A stretch of DNA of 64,000 nucleotides from an uncultured Clostridia bacterium (GTDB taxonomy: Bacteria > Bacillota > Clostridia > Oscillospirales > Acutalibacteraceae), in the NCBI GenBank assembly GCA_947630835.1, contig CANRIZ010000002.1, positions 48,308 through 112,307 of the forward strand. The letters are read 5' to 3'. A model generated the notes under the pieces. The model did no database searches. It was not told the DNA's origin and saw only the letters and a list, made by a program, of their open reading frames with translations. How positions within the stretch are numbered: the stretch's first letter is position 1; the number at the start of each line of letters is the position of its first letter. Shown here piece by piece: positions 15,547 through 24,147 of this stretch. Made by a program: the position numbers and the translations under genes.

Positions 15547-17931
15547 ATGGCATTAAAAAAGAACAAACTTAACGAAGTGGCAAAAAGCTTCGATATTTCA
15601 CCTAAGATACTTACGCAATTACTCTCAAAGCATTTTAATGTTGAGAAAAAATCCCAGGCTACGCTTGAAGACAGGGAAATGGACGTTATTTTTGAAGTAC
15701 TTACAAGAGAGCGCTCCGTTGACAGCTTCGACAAGTACTTTGCTATGAAGTCGGAAAGGCCGCAGAAGCCGCAGAAAAGCAATAACGGCAGCGTAAAAAA
15801 CGGCAAAGCCCCTTCGGCAAAGAACACGGAAGGAGCGCAAAGCAAGCCCGTCGGCGCAAACAAAAACGCAAAGGCAAACCCCGCAAAGCAGCAGGGTAAG
15901 CCCGACGGCAAGGAAAAAAATCAGAACAAGCCCATGCAGTCGAGAACCAAGGGCGAGATGCGCCATATTGATACAAGGGCGGGTTCGGTTGACCTTGAAA
16001 AATACAATGAAAGATACGAAAACATCGCTCCCGCAAACGACAGAAACGTTGACAACGGAGTACGCAAGCAGAAATTAAAGCAAAAATCTCAACAGTACCG
16101 CAAGCGTCAGGGAATGAGAAGCCATAAGCGAGAGACGGAGCAGGAAAGGTTAAAGAGAATTGCCGCGGAAAGAGCAAAGAAACAGATTAAAATTACCGTT
16201 CCCGAAGAAATCACCGTCGGCGAACTTGCGGCTCTGTTAAAAATGACCGCCGCCGAGGTTATCAAAAAGCTTTTCTCGCTGGGTATGATGGCGACGGTAA
16301 ACGAAGTAATAGACTACGACACCGCCGAAATAGTTGCTACAGAGCTCGGCGCGAAGGTCGAAAAGGAAGTTGTCGTCACCATTGAAGAAAGAATTATCGA
16401 CGACACCGAGGACTCCGAGGAGGATCTTTTGCCCAGAGATCCGGTAGTAGTTGTTATGGGCCACGTTGACCACGGCAAAACGTCTTTGCTCGACGCTATA
16501 AGGAACACCTCCGTTACGGAAACCGAGGCGGGCGGAATTACGCAGCACATAGGCGCTTACAGGGTCAGCACGGGAGAAAAGAAAATCACCTTCCTCGACA
16601 CTCCCGGCCATGCGGCGTTTACCTCGATGCGCGCAAGAGGCGCTCAGGCTACGGATATCGCCGTTTTGGTTGTTGCCGCCGACGACGGAATTATGCCGCA
16701 GACCATAGAGGCGATAAACCACGCAAAGGCTGCGAATGTTTCAATAATCGTAGCGATTAACAAGATGGATAAGCCCGGCGCTTCGCCCGATAAAATTATG
16801 CAGCAGCTTACCGAGCATGAGCTTGTACCCGAGGAATGGGGCGGCGACGTTATCTGCATACCCGTTTCCGCAAAAATGCATCAGGGAATAGACAAGGTGC
16901 TTGACGCAATTAATCTTGTGGCTGAAATGCTTGAGCTTAAAGCGAACCCGAACCGCGCGGCAAAGGGCGTTGTTATAGAGGCAAAGCTTGACAAGGGCAG
17001 AGGCCCCGTGGCAACCGTTCTTGTTCAAAAGGGAACGCTTAAAACGGGCGACGTAATAGTTGCCGGTACTGCCGTAGGCAGGGTAAGAGTTATGACAAAC
17101 GAAAATGGAAAAGAGCTTACCCAGGCGGGCCCGTCCGTTCCCGTTGAGATAACCGGTCTTGCGGAGGTACCGCAGGCGGGCGACACCTTTGACGCGGTTT
17201 CGGACGAAAAGCTTGCAAGAGAGCTTGTTGAGCAGAGAAAGAGAGAGGCAAAGGAAGAGGAATTTAAGCAGTATCAAAAAATCACCCTTGACAATCTCTT
17301 TGACTCCATATCACAGGGCGAAATGAAAGAGCTAAACGTAATAGTAAAGGCCGACGTTCAGGGTTCTGTGGAAGCTCTTAAGCAGAATATCGAAAAGCTT
17401 TCAAACGAAGAGGTTAAAGTTAAGGTTATTCACGGCGGCGTAGGCGCGGTAAGCGAATCCGACGTTATGCTCGCAAACGCTTCAAACGCTATTATAGTAG
17501 GCTTTAACGTCCGTCCCGACCCGGTTGCCGCCGAAATTGCCGAGCGCGACGGAATAGATATGAGAATGTACAGGGTTATATACGACTGCATAGAGGAGCT
17601 TGAAGCCGCTATCAAGGGTATGCTTGCGCCCAAGTTCCACGAGGTAGTTCAGGGCAGAGCCGAGGTCAGAAACGTATTCAAGCTTTCCTCCGCAGGTCTT
17701 ATCGCCGGCTCTTATGTTCTTGACGGCAAGGTTACGAGGAACTCGCAAATCAGAGTTGTACGCGACGGAATTGTTGTGTTCGAGGACGCTATAGCTTCGC
17801 TTAAAAGGTTTAAGGACGACGTTAAGGAGGTTGCCTCGGGCTACGAATGCGGTATAGGCCTTGAAAAATTCAACGATATTAAGGAAGGCGACATACTCGA
17901 AGCCTTCATAATGGAAGAGAGCAAGGCATAA
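15547..17931 (+). CDS. infB: Translation initiation factor IF-2
   Basis: IF-2 is the GTPase that delivers initiator fMet-tRNA to the 30S subunit. The 794-residue protein has an N-terminal IF2_N module (residues 1-55) and a Lys/Asn/Gln-rich linker of about 150 residues. A second IF2_N module follows ([20 protein letters not shown]), then the G domain: [19 protein letters not shown] (G1), DTPGHAAFT (G3) and NKMDKPGA (G4). Domains II-IV come last, ending [24 protein letters not shown] precedes the ATG. The minus-strand ORFs over 15525-17748 are shadows. Confidence 0.98.
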   Translation: MALKKNKLNEVAKSFDISPKILTQLLSKHFNVEKKSQATLEDREMDVIFEVLTRERSVDSFDKYFAMKSERPQKPQKSNNGSVKNGKAPSAKNTEGAQSKPVGANKNAKANPAKQQGKPDGKEKNQNKPMQSRTKGEMRHIDTRAGSVDLEKYNERYENIAPANDRNVDNGVRKQKLKQKSQQYRKRQGMRSHKRETEQERLKRIAAERAKKQIKITVPEEITVGELAALLKMTAAEVIKKLFSLGMMATVNEVIDYDTAEIVATELGAKVEKEVVVTIEERIIDDTEDSEEDLLPRDPVVVVMGHVDHGKTSLLDAIRNTSVTETEAGGITQHIGAYRVSTGEKKITFLDTPGHAAFTSMRARGAQATDIAVLVVAADDGIMPQTIEAINHAKAANVSIIVAINKMDKPGASPDKIMQQLTEHELVPEEWGGDVICIPVSAKMHQGIDKVLDAINLVAEMLELKANPNRAAKGVVIEAKLDKGRGPVATVLVQKGTLKTGDVIVAGTAVGRVRVMTNENGKELTQAGPSVPVEITGLAEVPQAGDTFDAVSDEKLARELVEQRKREAKEEEFKQYQKITLDNLFDSISQGEMKELNVIVKADVQGSVEALKQNIEKLSNEEVKVKVIHGGVGAVSESDVMLANASNAIIVGFNVRPDPVAAEIAERDGIDMRMYRVIYDCIEELEAAIKGMLAPKFHEVVQGRAEVRNVFKLSSAGLIAGSYVLDGKVTRNSQIRVVRDGIVVFEDAIASLKRFKDDVKEVASGYECGIGLEKFNDIKEGDILEAFIMEESKA

Positions 17932-17949
17932 TATTTTTTGGAGGCAAAA

Positions 17950-18315
17950 ATGGCAGGATACAAAACGGACAGAATTGCCGAAGATATTAAAAGAGAAATT
18001 ATAGCCGTAACAAGGGAACTCAAGGACCCGAGGGTAAAGGATAAAATGCTCACGGTGGTAAGGGTTGATGTGAGCAGCGATTTATCCTACGCAAAGGTGT
18101 ATGTGAGCGCCCTTGACGGCATAGAGAGCGCTCGGGAAGCGGTTAAAGGTCTTGTCAGCGCAACCGGGCATATTCGCCGCGAGGTAGGCTCCCGCCTCAG
18201 GCTTCGCAAAACCCCCGAGCTTAAATTTATTGCGGACAATTCCGTAGAGCGGGGAATAGAAATTTTCAAAAAAATCGAAAAAAAAGGTTCGGAAGCTGAA
18301 GATGAAAACGCTTAG
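17950..18315 (+). CDS. rbfA: Ribosome-binding factor A
   Basis: RbfA is a KH-type 30S assembly factor. The 121-residue product begins MAGYKTDRIAEDIKREI and contains LKDPRVKDKMLTVVRVDVSSD, then AKVYVSAL and LRLRKTPELKFIADNSVERG. The ORF track starts at a TTG four codons earlier, but that TTG is part of the ribosome binding site (TTGGAGG), so the ATG at 17950 is used. The 3' end overlaps nrnA by 14 bases. Confidence 0.95.
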   Translation: MAGYKTDRIAEDIKREIIAVTRELKDPRVKDKMLTVVRVDVSSDLSYAKVYVSALDGIESAREAVKGLVSATGHIRREVGSRLRLRKTPELKFIADNSVERGIEIFKKIEKKGSEAEDENA

Positions 18316-19264
18316 TGTCGATGAAACGGCTCGGTTAATAAGCCGACAGAAAAAAATTTTGATTTTAACTCACAGAAATCCCGACGGCGATACTCTGGGC
18401 TGCGCTTTTGCGCTTATGTACGCCGCGAGAGCCAAGGGAATTGAAGCGGGTGTTTTCTGCTGCGATAAAATCCCGGAAAAATACGGATATATGTTCTCCG
18501 ACGGAGATTTAAGCTCGGACAGCGACGAAGCGTTTATCATAGCGGTGGATATTGCCGACATTAAGCTTATAGGCGCGGAATACTCGGAAAAATACGAAAA
18601 CAGGGTTAATCTTTGCATAGACCACCATATTTCAAACACGCATTTTTCGCAAAATTTACTGCTTAGGGACTGCGCCGCGGCAAGCGAATTGATTTTTGAC
18701 GTAATTAAATCTATGGGCGTTGAAATCGACAAGAAAATCGCCGACTGCCTTTACACGGGTATTTCGACGGACACGGGCTGTTTCCGCTTTTCAAACGTAA
18801 CCGAGCAAACCCATTCCGCTGCGGCACAGCTTATAAAGGCCGGAGCGAATCATTACGAAATAAACAAGGTTATGTTTGAAACTAAAACCATAGGCTGTTT
18901 TAAGCTTGAAGCCGCTGCGCTTAGCGGCGTTGAGATGCTGTTTGACGGGAAATGCGCCGTTATGACCGTTACAAAGGAAATGATGAAGGCCTCCGGCACT
19001 TCGGAGAGCGACTGCGACGGTCTTGCCTCCATTCCGAGAAGAATTGAAGGTGTGCTTGTCGGCGTAACGCTCAGAGAAAGGGACGACGGCACTTTTAAGG
19101 CTTCGCTTCGTTCCTATCCCCCCGCCGACTGCGCCGCAATTTGCTCGGCTTTGGGCGGAGGCGGACATGCGAGAGCGGCGGGCTGTGAAATCAGAACGGA
19201 ATTTTTCGATATAGACAAAGGCAAACTCTTGGCGGCAATAAAAAAAGAACTGGACAAAATATGA
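18302..19264 (+). CDS. nrnA: DHH/DHHA1 family bifunctional oligoribonuclease/PAP phosphatase
   Basis: The 320-residue protein is of the NrnA type, which degrades nano-RNA oligonucleotides and can dephosphorylate 3'-phosphoadenosine 5'-phosphate. DHH-domain motifs in order: ILTHRNPDGDTLGCAFAL, AVDIAD, CIDHHISNTHF and YTGISTDTGCFRFSNV. The C-terminal DHHA1 domain ends with LGGGGHARAAGCEI, the Gly-rich substrate-binding loop. It follows rbfA and precedes truB, the usual Firmicutes order, and overlaps both genes (14 and 4 bases). Confidence 0.93.
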   Translation: MKTLSVDETARLISRQKKILILTHRNPDGDTLGCAFALMYAARAKGIEAGVFCCDKIPEKYGYMFSDGDLSSDSDEAFIIAVDIADIKLIGAEYSEKYENRVNLCIDHHISNTHFSQNLLLRDCAAASELIFDVIKSMGVEIDKKIADCLYTGISTDTGCFRFSNVTEQTHSAAAQLIKAGANHYEINKVMFETKTIGCFKLEAAALSGVEMLFDGKCAVMTVTKEMMKASGTSESDCDGLASIPRRIEGVLVGVTLRERDDGTFKASLRSYPPADCAAICSALGGGGHARAAGCEIRTEFFDIDKGKLLAAIKKELDKI

Positions 19265-20151
19265 CAGGCATTATCTTGTTGAACAAAGAACAGAATATGA
19301 CCTCCTTTTCGGCCTGCAACAGGCTCCGTCATATACTCGGCGAGAAAAAGGCGGGTCACATGGGAACGCTCGACCCTATGGCTACGGGCGTTCTTCCTAT
19401 TGCGCTGTCGTCCGCGACAAAATTTATTGATTTGCTCCCCACTCACAACAAGGCGTATGAAGCGCAGGCAAGGCTGGGCATAACGACGGATACGCTCGAC
19501 ATAACGGGAAAAAAGCTTTCCGAAAGCGACGTAAACGTTACCCGCCGCGAGCTTGAAAAAGTCTGCGAGGGCTTTAAGGGCGAAATTTTGCAAACGCCTC
19601 CTATGTACTCCGCCATAAGCAAGGACGGCAAAAGGCTGTATGAGCTTGCAAGAAACGGCGTTGAAATCGAGCGTGAAAAGAGAAAAATAACAATATACTC
19701 GCTTGAAATTTCCGAATTTGACGGCTTGAATTTCAAAATTTCCGTTGAATGCTCGCAGGGTACATATATACGTTCTCTTTGCGACGACATCGGCAGAGAA
19801 CTCGGCTGCGGCGCAACGCTTACACGGCTCAAAAGGACAAAATCAAACGGCTTCCTTCTTGAGGACTGCCATACGCTCAAAGAGATTGAAACGGCTTTTG
19901 CAAACGGGGAAATCGGCGACCTCCTTATCCCGGTGGAGGATTGTTTTACCGATTTCGGCATTGTCACGGTCACACGGGCGCAGGCAAGGCGCTTTTCCAA
20001 CGGCGGCGAGCTTTCCTCGGACAGGCTTCGCGGCAGCTTACAGCCGGGCGTTTACAGGGTATTTTCCGACGAAGGCGTTTTCCTCGGCCTCGGCGAAATC
20101 AAGGACGGCGGCGACGCTTTACGCGCAAAGAAGGTGTTTGTCAATGGGTAG
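19261..20151 (+). CDS. truB: tRNA pseudouridine(55) synthase
   Basis: TruB makes pseudouridine 55 in the T-loop of tRNAs. The 296-residue protein has GIILLNKEQNMTSF at the N terminus. The catalytic Asp lies in HMGTLDPMATGVLPIAL. Other family motifs are QTPPMYSAISKDGKRLYELARNG and CSQGTYIRSLCDDIGRELG. A C-terminal region of about 60 residues fits the family's PUA-like tail. It starts within an ATGA overlap with nrnA and its end overlaps ribF by 8 bases. Confidence 0.96.
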   Translation: MTGIILLNKEQNMTSFSACNRLRHILGEKKAGHMGTLDPMATGVLPIALSSATKFIDLLPTHNKAYEAQARLGITTDTLDITGKKLSESDVNVTRRELEKVCEGFKGEILQTPPMYSAISKDGKRLYELARNGVEIEREKRKITIYSLEISEFDGLNFKISVECSQGTYIRSLCDDIGRELGCGATLTRLKRTKSNGFLLEDCHTLKEIETAFANGEIGDLLIPVEDCFTDFGIVTVTRAQARRFSNGGELSSDRLRGSLQPGVYRVFSDEGVFLGLGEIKDGGDALRAKKVFVNG

Positions 20152-21028
20152 AAATTCCATAGCCCTCGGCGCGTTTGACGGCTTTCACAAAGGGCATATG
20201 GCGGTAATAGAAAAAGCAAGGGAAAGTAATTTTCCGCTTTTGGTTCTGCTTTTTAACGAGCATCCTCTGAAGGTGTTGAAGGGCAACGCGCCGCCCGGGC
20301 TGATGACCGACGGCGTTTTTAAAAGAATTTGTATGGAAAACGGGCTCAACTGCCGTTTTATCGACTTTTCCGAAATCCGCAATATGTCGCCGCAAAGCTT
20401 TTTTGACGAAATTCTCATAAAGGAATTGAATGCGGGCGAAATAAGCTGCGGCGAAAACTATACTTTCGGCAAAAACGGCTCCGGCAACTGTGAAACGCTG
20501 AGGCTTTTGTGCGAAAAAAGCGGCATAAGGCTAAACACGGTCAAAACGGTAAAGTACAAGGGCGAAGCGATAAGCTCTACGAGAATACGACGGCTTATCG
20601 AAAACGGAGAGATGCGCGACGCCGCGCAAATGCTTTCAAGGCCGTTTTCCTACAGTCTTGAGGTTATAAGCGGCGACAAAATAGGCAGAAAGCTCAATTT
20701 TCCCACCGCCAACCAGATAATCCCCGACGACCTTGTGCAAATGAAGCACGGCGTTTATGCCTCGGCGGTCAAAATAGGCGCAAAGACTTACCCCGCCGTT
20801 ACGAATTTCGGCCACCGTCCGACGGTAGACGGTCAAAACGTGAGGAGCGAAACCTATATAGAGGGATTTTCGGGTAATCTTTACGGCAAAGAGGTTGAAA
20901 TATTCATACTCGAATATCTGCGTCCGGAAAAGAAATTCGGCGATACGGACGAGCTTTCCGCCGCAATTTCCCGGGATTGTAAAAAATCCGTGGGAATATT
21001 TTACAATGCACTTGAAAAATTGTTATAA
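20144..21028 (+). CDS. ribF: Bifunctional riboflavin kinase/FAD synthetase
   Basis: RibF phosphorylates riboflavin to FMN and adenylylates FMN to FAD. From the ATG at 20144 the product is 294 residues: MGRNSIALGAFDGFHKGHM (nucleotidyltransferase site GAFDGFHKGH), EISSTRIR-like AISSTRIRRLI, then the kinase domain with GRKLNFPTANQ and YPAVTNFGHRPTVDG. The ORF-track start at 19745 lies deep in truB in another frame and gives a low-complexity extension with no family similarity, so it is rejected. It overlaps truB by 8 bases and ends the operon. Confidence 0.95.
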   Translation: MGRNSIALGAFDGFHKGHMAVIEKARESNFPLLVLLFNEHPLKVLKGNAPPGLMTDGVFKRICMENGLNCRFIDFSEIRNMSPQSFFDEILIKELNAGEISCGENYTFGKNGSGNCETLRLLCEKSGIRLNTVKTVKYKGEAISSTRIRRLIENGEMRDAAQMLSRPFSYSLEVISGDKIGRKLNFPTANQIIPDDLVQMKHGVYASAVKIGAKTYPAVTNFGHRPTVDGQNVRSETYIEGFSGNLYGKEVEIFILEYLRPEKKFGDTDELSAAISRDCKKSVGIFYNALEKLL

Positions 21029-21040
21029 AGATTGTAAAAT
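21012..21040 (+). promoter_or_regulatory. Promoter for the iron alcohol dehydrogenase gene
   Basis: TTGAAA (21012-21017), 17-base spacer, TAAAAT (21035-21040), overlapping the last codons of ribF. Confidence 0.6.
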
Positions 21041-21074
21041 ATATTTGAAATATTTTTGAAAGGTGTAAAAAACT

Positions 21075-22286
21075 ATGTGGGCATTAAAAAAAGCATACTA
21101 CCGCGCATATCAAAAAATTATGAAGATTGCGCTCTACTTCCTCGATTGGTCGGAACCCGAGCTTCTCACCGGTCCCGGATGTATTTTAAAGCTTCCCGGC
21201 GTAATTAAGGAAAAAGGCATAAGCAATGTAATGATAGTTACAGATAAGGGCCTTATGAGCCTCAATTTGCTTGACGGCCTTTTTAACGAGCTTAAAGAGC
21301 AGGGAATCAATTATGTTGTTTACGACGGCGTTCAGCCCAACCCCTCTATTGAAAATATCGAGGAGGCAAGGGAGCTTTTCGTTGCAAACGGCTGTGAAGC
21401 TATGATAGCCTTCGGCGGCGGTTCGCCTATGGACTGCGCAAAGGCTGCGTGCGCAAGGGTTGTAAGGCCCAATAAAACCATCCCGCAGATGAGGGGCGTT
21501 ATGAAGGTTATGCGTAAGCTTCCCCCCTTCTTCGCAGTTCCCACCACGGCGGGTACAGGCTCGGAAACTACGGTTGCCGCAGTTGTTTCAAACACTCAAA
21601 CTCACGAAAAATATGCTATAAACGACCCGTGTCTTCGTCCCAAATTCGCGGTTCTTGACCCGGAGCTTACCGTAGGTCTTCCCCCGAAAATCACGTCTAC
21701 AACAGGTCTTGACGCTTTAACTCACGCAGTGGAAGCATACATAGGTCTTTCAAACGTTCCTTCAACGGTTGAATATGCCGAAAAGGCGGTTGACCTGATA
21801 TTCAAAAATCTTGAAACAGCCTATAACGACGGCAAGAATATCGAAGCAAGAAATCAAATGCTTTTGGCTTCGTATTACGCGGGTATGGCGTTCACAAGGG
21901 CTTACGTCGGCTACGTTCACGCCATAGCGCACAACCTCGGCGGGCTTTACGGTATTGCGCACGGTCTTGCAAATGCGGTTATTCTTCCCGTTGTTTTGGA
22001 GGAATTCGGCTCAAAGATTTATCCCTCGCTCGCAAAGCTTGCCGATATTGCGGGAATCGCGGGTCAGACTATAGAGGAAAAGGCAAAGAATTTCATTGCG
22101 GAAATTTACGCTATGAACGAGAGAATGGCTATCCCCACGGGCTTTGAGCAGATTAAGGACGACGATATTCCGACTATCGTTGCCCGCGCTATGAAAGAGG
22201 CCCATCCGCTTTATCCCGTTCCGGTAATTTGGGACGATAAAAAGCTCGCAAGCGTAGTTAAAAGGCTTCAGCTTAAAAATGACTGA
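21075..22286 (+). CDS. Iron-containing alcohol dehydrogenase
   Basis: The 403-residue protein is a group III (Fe-dependent) NAD(P)-linked alcohol dehydrogenase. Motifs: AFGGGSPMDCAKA (nucleotide binding), FFAVPTTAGTGSETT, LDALTHAVEAYI and VGYVHAIAHNLGGLYGIAHGLANAVILP. These supply the expected metal-binding Asp/His residues (GLDALTHAVE, HAIAH, GIAHG). In a fermentative anaerobe it would regenerate NAD(P)+ by reducing aldehydes or ketones. The substrate is not predictable: the family includes butanol, 1,3-propanediol and lactaldehyde enzymes. GAAAGGTG precedes the ATG. It has its own promoter and is followed by a strong hairpin. Confidence 0.92.
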   Translation: MWALKKAYYRAYQKIMKIALYFLDWSEPELLTGPGCILKLPGVIKEKGISNVMIVTDKGLMSLNLLDGLFNELKEQGINYVVYDGVQPNPSIENIEEARELFVANGCEAMIAFGGGSPMDCAKAACARVVRPNKTIPQMRGVMKVMRKLPPFFAVPTTAGTGSETTVAAVVSNTQTHEKYAINDPCLRPKFAVLDPELTVGLPPKITSTTGLDALTHAVEAYIGLSNVPSTVEYAEKAVDLIFKNLETAYNDGKNIEARNQMLLASYYAGMAFTRAYVGYVHAIAHNLGGLYGIAHGLANAVILPVVLEEFGSKIYPSLAKLADIAGIAGQTIEEKAKNFIAEIYAMNERMAIPTGFEQIKDDDIPTIVARAMKEAHPLYPVPVIWDDKKLASVVKRLQLKND

Positions 22287-22356
22287 CAGCGCGCTTTTAA
22301 CCTAAAAGCTTTTAACGGATAAGGCTTTTTGACAACAGAAAACAGATACAAAAGCT

Positions 22357-22386
22357 GCCCGATATTCGTTTTTTCGGATATCGGGC
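22357..22386 (+). terminator. Intrinsic terminator after the alcohol dehydrogenase gene
   Basis: GCCCGATAT / ATATCGGGC with a 12-base loop, followed by GGTTTTAATTT. The same hairpin occurs at 41353-41382 and marks the left end of the duplicated leader. Confidence 0.75.
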
Positions 22387-22498
22387 GGTTTTAATTTGTT
22401 GCAATAAGTAACAATTTTGACTCTAAAATTGTAAACAAACCCAAAAAGCGGAAATAAAATTTAAAATTTTTTCCTTGATTCTACGCGGTTTTCGGGGT

Positions 22499-22535
22499 GC
22501 TACGGGTTGTAGCGGAAAATTAAATAACTTGTAGC
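22499..22535 (+). promoter_or_regulatory. Operator-like repeats upstream of the first LRR-dockerin gene
   Basis: GCTAC GGG TTGTAGC forms an inverted repeat, and TTGTAGC recurs 22 bases on, just ahead of the -35 element. Copy B keeps the same arrangement at 41496-41532. Confidence 0.5.
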
Positions 22536-22538
22536 AGA

Positions 22539-22567
22539 TTGTTTTTTTATTTCTGATTTTATATAAT
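22539..22567 (+). promoter_or_regulatory. Promoter of the first LRR-dockerin gene
   Basis: TTGTTT (22539-22544), 17-base spacer, TATAAT (22562-22567). Conserved in copy B. Confidence 0.7.
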
Positions 22568-22684
22568 ATTGTAAATTAAGATTGCGGTGGTAAGATTTGA
22601 ATTTCGTAAGGTCGGGGCTTTACCGAGGAAGTTGAAAATTTTACCGAAGCATCTAAAAAAAACAATAAGAAAAGAGGTTGCGCT

Positions 22685-23740
22685 ATGCAAAAAAATACTA
22701 AGCAGAAGTCGGCTGTTGCCCGCCGAAAAATTTTGTCATTGCTTTTATCATTGGCGATGATATTGACGGCTCTGCCCTTGACAGGGGTTACCGCGTTTGC
22801 GGAGGACGAAACGCACACAAGCGGATATTTTAAGTATACAGTACTTGAAGATGGCACGGCGGAGATTACAGGTTATAACGGGAAAGCGGAAACGCTTGAA
22901 ATTCCCTCAAAACTTGACGGATATACTGTTACAAGTATAGGATATGAGGCATTTAAAGATTGCGATAGCTTAACAAGCGTAACAATACCCGACAGCGTTG
23001 AGAGCATAAGCGAGGACGTATTTGGTTATTGCAACGGTTTAACGGAAATTAAAGTTGACGGGAACAACAAAAACTATTCCTCGCAGGATGGAGTGCTATT
23101 TGATAAGAACAAAACCGAGCTTATAAAATATCCCTCGGGTAATACAAGAGCCTCATATGACATTCCCAAAAGCGTTACAAGCATATGCAACAGTGCGTTT
23201 ATTAGAAGCAACAGCTTAACAAATATAACAATACCAGAGGGCGTTACAACAATAGGCGAAAGCGCATTTTTTAATTGTTACAGTTTAACAAGCGTAACAA
23301 TACCGAAAAGCGTTACAAGCATAGGCCTCGGTGCATTTTATGATTGCTATGACTTAACGGACATCTACATACTAAACAGTGAATGTTATTTGAACAATGA
23401 TTATTGGGATTATGACTGTCCCGAGACCATTCCCTCGCAAACAACAATCCACGGCTATGCGGATTCAACCGCCGAGGAATACTCAAAGAAATTCGATAAC
23501 AAGTTCGTTGTCATGAGTGGCGACCCTGCAAATCCCGACGCTCCTGTGCCGAGCGGCGATGTTAACGTCGACGGTAATCTTTCAACCGTTGACGCAAAAT
23601 GGATTTTGCAGAACATAGCCGGGTCAAGGGATTTTACGGAAGCTCAATTCAAGGCTGCCGACCTCAACGGCGACGGAAAGGTTACCACGGTCGACGCAAA
23701 GTGGGTTCTTCAGGCAGTAGCGGGAATGAGAACTGTTTAA
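22685..23740 (+). CDS. Secreted leucine-rich-repeat protein with C-terminal dockerin
   Basis: The 351-residue protein has a long Sec signal peptide (ILSLLLSLAMILTALPLTG, cleavage near residue 39 after AFA). BspA-type LRR_5 repeats follow (LTSVTIPDSVESI, LTNITIPEGVTTI, LTSVTIPKSVTSI), with a longer inserted unit containing NKNYSSQDGVLFDKNKTEL. The type I dockerin runs from about 290 to the end, with two Ca-binding segments: DVNVDGNLSTVDAKWIL and DLNGDGKVTTVDAKWVL. Dockerins bind cohesins, so it may sit in a cellulosome-like surface complex; no cohesin gene is in the window. LRR_5 domains usually bind proteins or surfaces. A paralogue is at 41687-44074. AAAGAGGTT lies before the ATG. Confidence 0.88.
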   Translation: MQKNTKQKSAVARRKILSLLLSLAMILTALPLTGVTAFAEDETHTSGYFKYTVLEDGTAEITGYNGKAETLEIPSKLDGYTVTSIGYEAFKDCDSLTSVTIPDSVESISEDVFGYCNGLTEIKVDGNNKNYSSQDGVLFDKNKTELIKYPSGNTRASYDIPKSVTSICNSAFIRSNSLTNITIPEGVTTIGESAFFNCYSLTSVTIPKSVTSIGLGAFYDCYDLTDIYILNSECYLNNDYWDYDCPETIPSQTTIHGYADSTAEEYSKKFDNKFVVMSGDPANPDAPVPSGDVNVDGNLSTVDAKWILQNIAGSRDFTEAQFKAADLNGDGKVTTVDAKWVLQAVAGMRTV

Positions 23741-23780
23741 ACCGCGGAATCGTTTAAACAATCAAAAGCATTTATAAAAA

Positions 23781-23795
23781 GTTACAATAAGTAAC
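23781..23795. repeat. Short palindrome GTTACAATAAGTAAC, right flank of cassette A
   Basis: GTTAC-AATAA-GTAAC. Near-identical palindromes lie at 22398-22412 (left flank of cassette A), 41394-41408 and 44127-44141 (both flanks of cassette B). Confidence 0.6.
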
Positions 23796-23796
23796 A

Positions 23797-23837
23797 AAAA
23801 GCGGTTATACCTTGTATGTCTCGGTATAACCGCTTTT
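23797..23837 (+). terminator. Intrinsic terminator after the first LRR-dockerin gene
   Basis: AAAAGCGGTTATACC / GGTATAACCGCTTTT, a 15-bp stem with an 11-base loop, followed by TTTTGTAATAT. Confidence 0.85.
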
Positions 23838-23855
23838 GTAATATAATTAAAAGGA

Positions 23856-23927
23856 TTTCGCAGTCTGCGGACTGCGACGAGGGCTTTGCCCTTCGACCCC
23901 ACCGACTTTTGTAAAAGTCGGGGAAAA
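23856..23927. repeat. Three-hairpin dispersed repeat, copy 1
   Basis: About 72 bases made of three consecutive inverted repeats: CGCAGTC-TGCG-GACTGCG, then CGAGGGCTTTGCCCTTCG, then CCGACTTTT-GT-AAAAGTCGG. Further copies are at 44220-44292 and 44503-44574. No ORF spans it. The rest of the 407-base gap 23741-24147 holds degenerate GAAGCTTTGACTGTTG sequence, one more hairpin and the next promoter. Confidence 0.8.
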
Positions 23928-24009
23928 CTCTGACTGTTGCGCTCTGCAAATTTGTGCGAAGCTTTGACTGTTGTTCTCCGAAAATTTGAGCGAGGCCTTG
24001 AATATTACC

Positions 24010-24038
24010 CGCCTAAAGTTTGAACCGAACTTTAGGCG
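24010..24038. terminator. Terminator-like hairpin in the gap before the beta-CASP gene
   Basis: CGCCTAAAGTT / AACTTTAGGCG, 11-bp stem with a 7-base loop, followed by TTTCTCTC on the plus strand. No gene ends directly before it, so it may be part of the repeat region rather than a true terminator. Confidence 0.45.
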
Positions 24039-24087
24039 TTTCTCTCGCCTTAACTAAAATTCCGAACTGAAAACTTTTAATTTTTTA

Positions 24088-24115
24088 TTGAAAAATAGTT
24101 TCTATCAATTATAAT
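24088..24115 (+). promoter_or_regulatory. Promoter for the beta-CASP protein gene
   Basis: TTGAAA (24088-24093), 16-base spacer, TATAAT (24110-24115). Confidence 0.6.
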
Positions 24116-24147
24116 ATAATTAAGAATATTTTTACGGGGAATTTAAT

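Larger units (their letters stand above)
22355..22684 (+). repeat. Duplicated leader/promoter region, copy A
   Basis: About 330 bases with no gene, strongly similar to 41351-41686. In order it holds the terminator hairpin, a GTTGCAATAAGTAAC palindrome, a GCTAC...TTGTAGC...TTGTAGC operator-like block, a promoter and an untranslated leader ending in AAAGAGGTT before the LRR-dockerin start. Similarity continues into the signal peptide codons. Confidence 0.9.

Noticed and set aside
15525-16177. Minus-strand ORFs over the 5' part of infB
   Set aside because: They arise from the Lys/Asn/Gln-rich linker of IF-2 read backwards; no ribosome binding site and Phe/Cys/Arg-rich nonsense composition.
19745-20143. 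N-terminal extension of ribF in the ORF track
   Set aside because: It lies inside truB in another frame. The extra sequence is low-complexity; RibF homologues start near the GAFDGFHKGH motif.
22355-24010. LRR cassette A as an insertion sequence
   Set aside because: No transposase, no long terminal inverted repeats and no clear target-site duplication. Kept as a duplicated cassette with flanking palindromes only.
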